Assembly (NCBI GenBank): GCA_938004375.1
Contig: CALKWH010000260.1
Location: 1 to 5,404, forward strand
From: an uncultured Pseudomonadota bacterium
GTDB taxonomy: Bacteria > Myxococcota_A > Polyangia > HGW-17
Direction: 5' to 3'
DNA length: 5,404 bases
The translations under genes and the position numbers were made by a program. The notes below the pieces were generated by a model that saw nothing but the letters and a program-made list of their open reading frames with translations, was not told where the DNA came from and made no database searches. This document shows, piece after piece, positions 1 to 5,358 of the stretch (position 1 is the first letter of the stretch; the number at the start of each line of letters is the position of its first letter).

Positions 1-48
1 CGAGATCGGATTCGGTGACTGGAGTTCAGACGTGTGCTCTTCCGATCT
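1..48. other. Illumina adapter sequence at the 5' end (not biological)
   Basis: Positions 15-48, beginning GTGACTGGAG and ending CTTCCGATCT, match the Illumina index-side (P7) adapter as known from library chemistry. Positions 1-6 (CGAGAT) match the end of the P7 flow-cell sequence, and 7-14 (CGGATTCG) sit where the 8-base index belongs. The same adapter appears in reverse complement at the other end of the window. This is untrimmed adapter carried into an assembly, and it truncates the gene that begins at 91. It should be removed before any annotation. Confidence 0.98.
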
Positions 49-91
49 TGTTCTTGCCCTTTGGGCTGCCGTTGATGACCGCGATGCGCAT
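49..91 (-). CDS. NAD(P)H-dependent FMN reductase / flavodoxin-like protein, N-terminus only
   Basis: Only the first 14 codons are present before the adapter. They read MRIAVINGSPKGKN: a first beta strand (RIAVIN) followed by a GSPKGKN loop. In the flavodoxin-like NAD(P)H oxidoreductase/FMN reductase family this loop, typically GSPR/K-x-x-(G)NT/S, binds the FMN phosphate. The start is well supported by a nine-base purine-rich ribosome binding site six bases upstream. The gene lies on the same strand as the methyltransferase, 84 nt after its stop, so it could be the last gene of the same unit or have its own promoter; I found no convincing promoter in the gap. The full protein would be expected to be a soluble flavin-dependent reductase of roughly 180-250 residues, but substrate and subfamily cannot be judged from 14 residues. 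The missing part is an assembly artefact, not a natural truncation. Confidence 0.7.
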
Positions 92-97
92 GCCGGT

Positions 98-106
98 TCC
101 TCCTCC
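98..106 (-). promoter_or_regulatory. Ribosome binding site of the flavodoxin-like gene
   Basis: On the minus strand this reads GGAGGAGGA, an extended anti-16S match, with six bases (ACCGGC) before the ATG at 91-89. It fixes the start of the truncated gene and shows that the short reading frame at the window edge is real. Confidence 0.8.
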
Positions 107-175
107 GGATCGTTTCGGACGCGCAGATAGTACCTGAAAGGGGGGTTTTGCGCGAAGGGAAAAATGCAGCCGGGG

Positions 176-1084
176 TCAGTCGCGGGCGCCGGGCTCCCGC
201 ACGTCCCACAGCACCCAGCCGTACCGGCAGTCGCTGCGTTCCCACACCAGCCCGTCAGGACCGGCGCAGGTCCGCAGGAAGGCCTCGACCCGCGCGGTTG
301 CTCCTGGGTCGCGCTCTGAAGGCGGCAGCAGGGCGCGGGTCAAGGCCTCGGCCGTGGCGTGGTCCGCCGGCAGCGCGAGCTCCCGGGGTTGGTCCCAGGT
401 CATGACCTCGGGGTCCTGCCCCAGGTGTCGCAGCACGGCGACGAGCTCGTCGAGCCAGTAACTGTGGCCGGTGGTCTCGCGGTGCGCGACGGCGCCCGTC
501 TGCGCCGGGCCGCGGCCGAACACGTCGGCGAGGAGCCGGTCCTGCAGTTCGTTGTGCAAGTGAATGAAGCAGACGTTCATGCACCAGGCACGGCTCAGGC
601 GCATGAAGCGGCGCAGCGCGTCGAGCCCGGCGACAGCGGGGGTGATCGACGAGAACGCCAGGTCGAAGGCGCCGTCCCAGGCAGGATCGAAGGGCCCGTC
701 GCCCTGAAAGTCACATACGTGAAACGCCGTGTTGGCGAGACCCTGCTCCCGGGCGAAGCGTTCCCCCGCCTCGACCATGCCCGGTGCGAAGTCCAGCCCC
801 ACCGCCCGGCGCGCGGTGCGGGCGAAGCCGGCGACGAACCGCCCAGGCCCGCAGCCCACGTCCACCACCTCGCGGTCCGGCCCCAGCAGACCGCGTTCCT
901 GTAGAAAGCCGACGACGGCGCGGACGCGTTCTTCCCCCTGCCGGGCGCGAACGTCCTGACTCCGCAGGCGGCCGTCCCAGTCGACGGCGCGGTCGTCCCA
1001 GTCCTGGCGGGTGTTGGTGTAACTCCCCGACCGGCGCGTGTTCCAGCGCGCCACGGCGTCATCGGGGGGGCCGTGATCGCTCAC
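176..1084 (-). CDS. Class I SAM-dependent methyltransferase
   Basis: This 302-residue protein should transfer a methyl group from S-adenosylmethionine to an unknown acceptor in the cytoplasm. The SAM-binding motif I is VVDVGCGPGRF at residues 73-83, and the acidic post-I strand VGLDFAPGMV is at 95-104, with Asp98 placed to bind the ribose. Later family elements are HVCDF (122-126) and FDLAFSSITPAV (140-151). A region of about 70 residues precedes the Rossmann core and contains paired Trp/Asp residues (WDDRAVDWDGR, 29-39), a pattern common in methyltransferases of this type. The open frame extends upstream to 1354, but I chose the GTG at 1084 because it overlaps the TGA of the MOSC gene as GTGA, a typical translational coupling; the purine-rich GGGGACGGACG upstream is only a weak ribosome site. 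The C-terminal 130 residues, including several Cys and Trp residues, resemble no substrate domain I can name. Linkage to the MOSC gene suggests a shared pathway. Confidence 0.88.
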   Translation of the reverse strand: MSDHGPPDDAVARWNTRRSGSYTNTRQDWDDRAVDWDGRLRSQDVRARQGEERVRAVVGFLQERGLLGPDREVVDVGCGPGRFVAGFARTARRAVGLDFAPGMVEAGERFAREQGLANTAFHVCDFQGDGPFDPAWDGAFDLAFSSITPAVAGLDALRRFMRLSRAWCMNVCFIHLHNELQDRLLADVFGRGPAQTGAVAHRETTGHSYWLDELVAVLRHLGQDPEVMTWDQPRELALPADHATAEALTRALLPPSERDPGATARVEAFLRTCAGPDGLVWERSDCRYGWVLWDVREPGARD

Positions 1085-1578
1085 GGGCGGGCGTCCGTCC
1101 CCGCGCCGGCCCGAAACACCGAGACACCCTCGCCCACGCGCAGCGCCCCTCCCACCGTGACGCGGGCGAAGCGCACGCCGTCGGCCAGCGCGCAGCGCCC
1201 GCCGCGGGCCACGATGGCACACTCGGGGAAGCACTGCTTGGGTTCGGGGGTCACCTCGAGGCTCACCTCGGCGCCCACGAGCCGGTCGCCCGACCGGAGC
1301 GTCGCCGTGTCGATCCCGGCGAGCCGCATCGTCTCCTCGAAGCGGGCGAAGCACAGCCCGTCGGGCGGCCCGTCAGCCAGCCTTGCGCGTCCGGCGACGC
1401 AGAACAGCGGCACCTGCCGGTCCCCCGGCCCCGCGTGGGCGTCTCCGAGGAGCCCGTGGTCCACCTGGAAGACCCCTTCGGGCACCGGTGTCCGGCCGCC
1501 CCGTCGCACCCGGCAGATCAAGATGGTGTCCACGACGGCCGTCCGGGGCCGCCCGTCGTCTCGGGTCGTGTCACTCAT
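1081..1578 (-). CDS. MOSC domain-containing protein
   Basis: This 165-residue protein is essentially one MOSC domain, the fold also found at the C-terminus of molybdenum cofactor sulfurase and in YiiM-like proteins. Visible family motifs are HGLLGDAHAGPGDRQVPLF (41-59), FEETMRLAGID (80-90) in place of the usual FAENL-type motif, LRSGDRLVGAEVSLEVT (94-110), a CFPEC pair (Cys116 and Cys120), a further Cys129, and the closing FARVTVGGALRVGEGVSV. Conserved Cys residues in MOSC proteins are thought to handle sulfur or bind the Mo ligand, so the CxxxC pair is the likely functional site; this is family knowledge, not shown here. No signal peptide or membrane segment is visible, so it is cytoplasmic. 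The ATG at 1578 follows a GGAGG site and lies 16 nt after the amylase stop. The stop overlaps the GTG start of the methyltransferase, so the two are probably co-translated. Small stand-alone MOSC proteins generally lack an assigned reaction. Confidence 0.87.
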   Translation of the reverse strand: MSDTTRDDGRPRTAVVDTILICRVRRGGRTPVPEGVFQVDHGLLGDAHAGPGDRQVPLFCVAGRARLADGPPDGLCFARFEETMRLAGIDTATLRSGDRLVGAEVSLEVTPEPKQCFPECAIVARGGRCALADGVRFARVTVGGALRVGEGVSVFRAGAGTDARP

Positions 1579-1582
1579 GGGG

Positions 1583-1587
1583 CCTCC
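1583..1587 (-). promoter_or_regulatory. Ribosome binding site of the MOSC gene
   Basis: GGAGG on the minus strand, four bases (CCCC) before the ATG at 1578-1576. It lies wholly inside the 16-nt gap after the amylase stop, which fits expression of the MOSC gene from the amylase transcript. The spacing is on the short side. Confidence 0.7.
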
Positions 1588-1594
1588 GTGACGG

Positions 1595-4171
1595 TCACTG
1601 GGCCTTGAAGATCATCAGGTCGCGGGCGGGGACGGTGACGGCGGCGCCGCCGGACACCGTGGTCTCGGAGATCAGTTCGGTGAAGGAGCCCGCGGGCAGG
1701 CCGGACACGCTGGCGTCGAAGTCGCCGCGGTTCACCAGTACGTAGAGCTCCTGATCCGCGCCGCAGCCGGTGAGCTTGTACGCGAAGGTGTCGGCGCCGC
1801 CGGTGACGGTGACGCGGCGGCCGCGGCGCAGGGCGACGTTGGCCTTGCGGATGGCGGTCAACTTCGAGACGCGGGCGCGGAGCCATTCCTGGTGGGTGTT
1901 CAGGCCGCTCCAGGTCATCATGCGGCGGTTGTCGGGGTCGCCGCCGCCGGCCATGCCGATCTCGTCGCCGTAGTAGATCAGGGGCACGCCGCGGTTGGTC
2001 AGCAGCAGGCCGAACGCCAGGGCCAGGCGCTGGTACGGCTCGGCGTTGCCGGGCTGGGTGAAGGCGCCCGGGTTCCAGGAGTTGCCCACGTAGGAGCCTT
2101 CGTAGCAGTTGGTGATCTGGCCCGACGCGAAGTGGATGGCGCGGGGGATGTCGTGGTTGCCGATCCAGGTGGACATGAGGGCGCCGGCGCCGTAGAAGGT
2201 GTCGTTGCCGTTCCACCAGTTGAAGAAGTCGTCCAGGCTCATGCCGCGGGTGAAGATGGCCTCGCACATGCGCTTGCGCAGCGGGAAGTCGAACTGGCCG
2301 TCGAGCTTGGTCGCCGGATCCACGAAGTCCTTGAGGGTCTGCTGGCTGTCCCAGTCGTAGGTCTCGCCGACCATGTAGAAGCGGCCGCCCTCGGGGTTGG
2401 GGAACGCGGCCTCGGCGGCCGTGCGAAGGTCGGTGAGCCAGTTCATGGGCACGTGCTTGATCGCGTCGAGGCGGTAGCCGTCGATGCCGTACTCGCGGGC
2501 CCACCAGATGGCGTCGGCGATGGACCACGCGCGCACCCAGTCCTGATAGTAGTCGAAGGCCGGCAGGTAGGTGGTGAAGGCGCAGCGGGTGCCGTAGTAC
2601 GGGTCGTTCCAATAATTGGGCGAGCACAGCACGGGGTTGTTGTTCTCGAGGTAGAACCAGTCACGATGGGCGCCGAACAGGCCGGAGGCCTCGTCGACGT
2701 GGTTCATGACGTAGTCGAACAGGATGTGCATGTCCTCGGCGCGGGCGCTGGCGATCATGGCCTGCAGGTCCGTCGCGGTGCCCAGGCGCCCCTCCACGGC
2801 CGGCGTGGGCTGCGGGTTCAGCGGGTCGGTGTAGTCGACGTTCGCCGGGGAGGGCCAGTACCCGTGGTAGGCCGAGTAGAGATGGGTGTCGGCGACCGGG
2901 TCGATGGCCGAGCCCGCGTAGTCGCGGTTCTTGTAGGGGGCCGACAGCCAGATGGTGTTCACGCCCAGGCCGGCGAGGTAGGAGAGCTTCTCCTCGACGC
3001 CGTTCCAGTCGCCGCCCTGGAACTGGGCCTCCCAGTTGGCGCCGTCCACGGGCTGGTTCAGCCCGTCGGAGTCGAAGAAGCGGTCGACGAGCACGAAGTA
3101 CATGACGCCGTCCTCCCAGGCGAAGACCTCGTTGTCGCCGCACTCGCCGGTGTCCGGGCAGTCGCCAGGGCAGTTGAGCGTGGTCTCGCCCGCCTCGCAG
3201 ACGCCGTCGTCGTCGCACACGGGCGCGCCGCCGCCGTGGAGGGTGACGACCGCCACCTGGGAGACGGACGCCGGGGCCGTCGCGTTGTCGGCGGGGGCCG
3301 TCTGGTTGGCCAGGTACTGCCCGTCCTCGTTGACCAGGCGCGCGAACACCGCCAGGCGGGTGCCCTCGGCCGGGGCGGCGCCGCCGTAGAGGGTGGCCAG
3401 CGGGATGCTCGCCTCGAAGGCCGCCGCGCCGGTGACCAGCGTGCCCTCCATCCAATGGAAGTTGGCCGGCTCGATGGCGAGGTCGCGCCAGCCGGCGTTC
3501 TCGTTGAGCGTGGCGCCGGCCGAGGTCATCCCCTTGGTGCCCACGGCCCAGTCCGCCCGGAACTCGGCGTTCGTGAGCTCGATGACCGAGGAGAGCGCGT
3601 TGTCCAGTCCACCGTCGTTGTCGGAGGTGGCCGCGAGGGAGGCCAGCCCCTGGCTGCCGGTGCCGTAATCCAGGTCGACGTACACCGCCAGCGCGTTCTG
3701 GGCCTCGACGAAGCCGGCGACGCCGACGTAGAGGTTCGCGTCGTCGTAAGCCACGTAGAGGCCGGTGAGGACGTTGGCGCCCCAGTCGGAGGCGTCGGAG
3801 TTCTGGCCGACCTTCTGGTCCGCGCTCCAGTCGCCGGCGCCCTCGTTGATGGTGCCGTCGATCAGCGGGGTGCCGAAGTACGGATCGTCGATGGGCACGC
3901 AGGCGTCGCCGTCGGGCTCGTAGCCGGCCGCGCAGGCGTCGCAGGTCGTCCCCTGCCAGCCCTCGTCGCAGGCACAATAGGCGCCGGCCGCCGCGTCCAC
4001 GCAGTCGCCGTGGTCGCCGCACTCCAGGTCGTCGCAGGTCTGGTTGTTGGTGTTGTTGAGGTTGTTCGTATTGTCGTTGTTCTTTTTCCCGTCGTCATCG
4101 CAGGCGGGGAGAGCCAGCAGGACGGACAGGGAAAACAGCACGGCGGTGAACGGGAAAAAAAGGCGTTTCAT
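1595..4171 (-). CDS. Secreted multidomain alpha-amylase family (GH13) lipoprotein
   Basis: This 858-residue protein should hydrolyse alpha-glucosidic bonds of starch- or glycogen-like glucans outside the cytoplasm. Domains in order: lipoprotein signal peptide 1-23 with lipobox LPAC and Cys24; Asn-rich linker 31-44; EGF-like module 46-77 with six Cys at 46, 51, 57, 66, 68 and 77, followed by a half module with Cys80 and Cys91; a beta-rich CBM9/DOMON-like region about 97-312 (LYVAYDDANLYVGVAGF); a Cys-rich GVCEAGETTLNCPGDC module 319-344; then GH13 from about 355 (VMYFVLVDRFF). GH13 regions are DYVMNHV (486-492), LPAFD (536-540), GYRLDAIKH (565-573), VGET (601-604) and IGNHDIPR (670-677). The triad is therefore Asp569 nucleophile, Glu603 acid/base and Asp674, all present. 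A beta-sandwich C-domain closes the protein. I chose the ATG at 4171 over the in-frame ATG at 4198 because it has a GGAGG site six bases upstream and begins the signal peptide directly. Subfamily and exact substrate are unknown. Confidence 0.93.
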   Translation of the reverse strand: MKRLFFPFTAVLFSLSVLLALPACDDDGKKNNDNTNNLNNTNNQTCDDLECGDHGDCVDAAAGAYCACDEGWQGTTCDACAAGYEPDGDACVPIDDPYFGTPLIDGTINEGAGDWSADQKVGQNSDASDWGANVLTGLYVAYDDANLYVGVAGFVEAQNALAVYVDLDYGTGSQGLASLAATSDNDGGLDNALSSVIELTNAEFRADWAVGTKGMTSAGATLNENAGWRDLAIEPANFHWMEGTLVTGAAAFEASIPLATLYGGAAPAEGTRLAVFARLVNEDGQYLANQTAPADNATAPASVSQVAVVTLHGGGAPVCDDDGVCEAGETTLNCPGDCPDTGECGDNEVFAWEDGVMYFVLVDRFFDSDGLNQPVDGANWEAQFQGGDWNGVEEKLSYLAGLGVNTIWLSAPYKNRDYAGSAIDPVADTHLYSAYHGYWPSPANVDYTDPLNPQPTPAVEGRLGTATDLQAMIASARAEDMHILFDYVMNHVDEASGLFGAHRDWFYLENNNPVLCSPNYWNDPYYGTRCAFTTYLPAFDYYQDWVRAWSIADAIWWAREYGIDGYRLDAIKHVPMNWLTDLRTAAEAAFPNPEGGRFYMVGETYDWDSQQTLKDFVDPATKLDGQFDFPLRKRMCEAIFTRGMSLDDFFNWWNGNDTFYGAGALMSTWIGNHDIPRAIHFASGQITNCYEGSYVGNSWNPGAFTQPGNAEPYQRLALAFGLLLTNRGVPLIYYGDEIGMAGGGDPDNRRMMTWSGLNTHQEWLRARVSKLTAIRKANVALRRGRRVTVTGGADTFAYKLTGCGADQELYVLVNRGDFDASVSGLPAGSFTELISETTVSGGAAVTVPARDLMIFKAQ
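4040..4081 (-). other. Asn/Thr-rich linker-coding segment of the amylase
   Basis: Codons 31-44 encode NNDNTNNLNNTNNQ, 9 Asn out of 14, directly after the acylated Cys and the acidic/basic DDDGKK stretch. The DNA is visibly richer in A and T (repeated AAC/AAT and ACC/ACG codons) than the surrounding GC-rich sequence. It is probably a flexible tether that holds the catalytic part away from the membrane. Such low-complexity tracts are prone to length change by slippage. Confidence 0.75.
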
Positions 4172-4177
4172 GGGATT

Positions 4178-4182
4178 CCTCC
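4178..4182 (-). promoter_or_regulatory. Ribosome binding site of the amylase gene
   Basis: GGAGG on the minus strand with six bases (AATCCC) before the ATG at 4171-4169. This decides the start: the in-frame ATG at 4198 lies upstream of this site and would add MDTSRRRNP before the signal peptide. Confidence 0.85.
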
Positions 4183-4189
4183 GCCGGGA

Positions 4190-4217
4190 AGTATCCATCA
4201 GGTCGCGTTGAAGTCAA
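4190..4217 (-). promoter_or_regulatory. Candidate sigma-70-type promoter for the amylase operon
   Basis: On the minus strand, TTGACT (4217-4212) and GATACT (4195-4190) are separated by 16 bases, resembling -35 and -10 boxes (5/6 and 4/6 matches to the E. coli consensus). The predicted transcript would begin near 4183, giving a very short leader with the ribosome site at its 5' end. That short leader and the use of an E. coli consensus in an unknown lineage limit confidence. If correct, it excludes the upstream ATG at 4198 as a start. Confidence 0.35.
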
Positions 4218-4225
4218 GTCGGTTT

Positions 4226-4262
4226 CGGACGGATGCGGACGGATTGTCATCAGATTCGTCCG
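4226..4262. repeat. Cluster of CGGACGRAT repeats, candidate operator between divergent promoters
   Basis: CGGACGGAT occurs at 4226-4234 and again at 4236-4244, exactly ten bases apart, about one helical turn. CGGACGAAT, one base different, is present on the opposite strand at 4262-4254. The second and third copies form an inverted repeat with a nine-base centre. The cluster lies upstream of both candidate -35 boxes, where an activator or repressor shared by the two divergent genes would bind. I do not recognise the motif as that of a known regulator; chance repetition in GC-rich DNA remains possible. Confidence 0.4.
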
Positions 4263-4280
4263 TGTTTGCTCCCGGCGGGA

Positions 4281-4309
4281 TTGGCCTCGGCGCTGCGGCG
4301 TGCTATGGT
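4281..4309 (+). promoter_or_regulatory. Candidate extended -10 promoter for the GAF-PAS gene
   Basis: TTGGCC (4281-4286) and TATGGT (4304-4309) are separated by 17 bases, and TGC directly precedes the second box, giving an extended -10 (TGn). Each box matches 4 of 6 consensus bases. Transcription would begin near 4316, about 25 bases before the ATG at 4341, which fits that start and argues against the in-frame ATG at 4305 and the longer frame from 4233. Confidence 0.45.
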
Positions 4310-4329
4310 GCCACCCAACGATGAGACCC

Positions 4330-4333
4330 GAGG
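4330..4333 (+). promoter_or_regulatory. Ribosome binding site of the GAF-PAS gene
   Basis: GAGG seven bases before the ATG at 4341. It is a modest match but well placed, and it supports 4341 as the start over the in-frame ATG codons further upstream. Confidence 0.55.
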
Positions 4334-4340
4334 CGAACCG

Positions 4341-5333
4341 ATGAACGAGCCCAACGAGCCGAAAGAGCCAACTCGAGCGTTGATCTTCTCAGCGGACCGC
4401 GAACTGGAGTTCCTCTCCGATGTCTCCGAGGCCCTGCGTGATGCGCCCTCCGAGACGGAGATTTACCGGATCCTGGGGCGCGCGCTGCATCTGGTGGTCG
4501 GAGAGCAGGCCATCGTCAACATCAGCAACTTCGATACCGAGTTCCATCTGTACCGCCCCCAGGTCATCCTGGGGCTCTCCTCCATCATGGATCTCGTCCT
4601 GCAGGTGCTGGGGCGCCGGCCCGAGGAGCTGGCCGGAGATTATCCGGCGGCGGCGAAGGTCGCCATGAAGACCGGGCGGCTCTCGAGGCTGGAGGGCGGC
4701 GTCGTCGCCCTCGCCGGCGAGGCGCTCTCCCCGCTGCTGTGCAGCACGGCTGCCGCCATGCTCGGGATCCACGACGTCTGGGTGCTGGGGTACACCCGCG
4801 GCAGTCTGTCCGGCGGCATCAGCATCATCAGCCGCGTCCCGGATCTGAAGCTGCGCGTCACCCTCATCGAGGCCATCGTGCGGCAGGCCGCCGGCGCCCT
4901 CGAGCGCAAGCGCATGGAGGACGCCCTGCGCCTCAGCGAGGAGCGCTTCCGCACGCTGGTCTCCATGGTCGGCGACGTGATCTGGCGCTGCGAGCTGGAC
5001 GACCGGGGCCGGACGGTGGAGGCCTACATCTCCCCGGTGGCCGATCGCCTGCTGGGGCTCCCCGCGGGCAGCATCGGCAACGACCTCGAGCGGTGCCTCG
5101 CCCGGGTCCACCCCGAGGACGCGGCGCGGGTCCGCTTGCTGCTGAGCGGGGACGTGACGAACGCCGGCGTTCAGACGTCGGGGGGCGAGTTCACGTTCGA
5201 GTTCCGTTTCCTGCTGCCCGACGGCGCCCCCTGTCCGGTGCGGGTCCACGGCGTGCGCCATGCCCGCGCCGGTGGCGGCTTCGTGCTCACCGGCATCACG
5301 TCGAAAATCAACGGCGCCGGTCCGTCCCGGTGA
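4341..5333 (+). CDS. GAF-like and PAS domain sensor protein without a visible output domain
   Basis: This 330-residue protein has no signal peptide or membrane segment and is probably a cytoplasmic sensor. Residues about 20-185 form a GAF-like domain (LEFLSDVSEALRDAPSETEIYRIL at its start, in helical form; LEGGVVALAGEALSPLLCSTA, about 117-137, and SLSGGISIISR, 155-165, later). A helical linker (IEAIVRQAAGALERKRMED, 176-194) leads into LRLSEERFRTLV and a PAS domain of about 200-322, with DVIWRCELDD and the HPEDAARV motif (257-264). In sensor kinases a PAS like this normally ends in a DITERK-type helix leading to a kinase or cyclase. Here it ends VLTGITSKINGAGPSR and stops, with no histidine kinase, GGDEF, EAL or HTH domain. 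Ligand and partner are unknown. The gene is transcribed divergently from the amylase operon. Only 25 bases follow before the adapter, so a downstream partner gene cannot be excluded. Confidence 0.85.
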   Translation: MNEPNEPKEPTRALIFSADRELEFLSDVSEALRDAPSETEIYRILGRALHLVVGEQAIVNISNFDTEFHLYRPQVILGLSSIMDLVLQVLGRRPEELAGDYPAAAKVAMKTGRLSRLEGGVVALAGEALSPLLCSTAAAMLGIHDVWVLGYTRGSLSGGISIISRVPDLKLRVTLIEAIVRQAAGALERKRMEDALRLSEERFRTLVSMVGDVIWRCELDDRGRTVEAYISPVADRLLGLPAGSIGNDLERCLARVHPEDAARVRLLLSGDVTNAGVQTSGGEFTFEFRFLLPDGAPCPVRVHGVRHARAGGGFVLTGITSKINGAGPSR

Positions 5334-5358
5334 CGGCGACGTTCAAAACGAAAAATTC

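Noticed and set aside
127..156. Possible minus-strand promoter before the flavodoxin-like gene (TACTAT at 132-127)
   Set aside because: The best -35 partner (TTCGCG, 18-base spacing) matches only 3 of 6 bases; not enough to call.
158..200. Possible terminator after the methyltransferase (bulged stem from AGCC/GGCT followed by ATTTTT on the minus strand)
   Set aside because: The stem is only about six pairs with a bulge and overlaps the stop codon; too weak for an intrinsic terminator.
1085..1354. Upstream in-frame extension of the methyltransferase to an ATG at 1354
   Set aside because: It would overlap the MOSC gene by more than 270 bases and adds Arg-rich, non-domain sequence; the GTG at 1084 in the GTGA overlap is the better start.
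1588..1598. Palindrome GTGAC-G-GTCAC at the end of the amylase gene
   Set aside because: Only five pairs around one base, covering stop and codon sequence; similar GTGACGGTGAC strings recur nearby as Val-Thr codons, so it is probably chance.
2661..4022. A 453-codon Arg-rich minus-strand frame inside the amylase
   Set aside because: It is an out-of-frame shadow with extreme Arg/Pro content and lies wholly within the amylase coding sequence.
4172..4198. Alternative amylase start at 4198
   Set aside because: It would place nine extra residues before the signal peptide, lies upstream of the good ribosome site, and overlaps the candidate -10 box.
1892..4324. An 810-codon open frame on the plus strand, antisense to the amylase
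   Set aside because: It mirrors the amylase codons in GC-rich DNA; the product is dominated by Val, Gly, Ala, Asp and His with no domain motif, no ribosome site was evident, and it runs through the divergent promoter region. The opposite strand carries all GH13 motifs.
4389..5261. A 290-codon minus-strand frame antisense to the GAF-PAS gene
   Set aside because: Low-complexity His/Gln/Ala/Gly-rich product without motifs; the plus strand encodes recognisable GAF and PAS domains.
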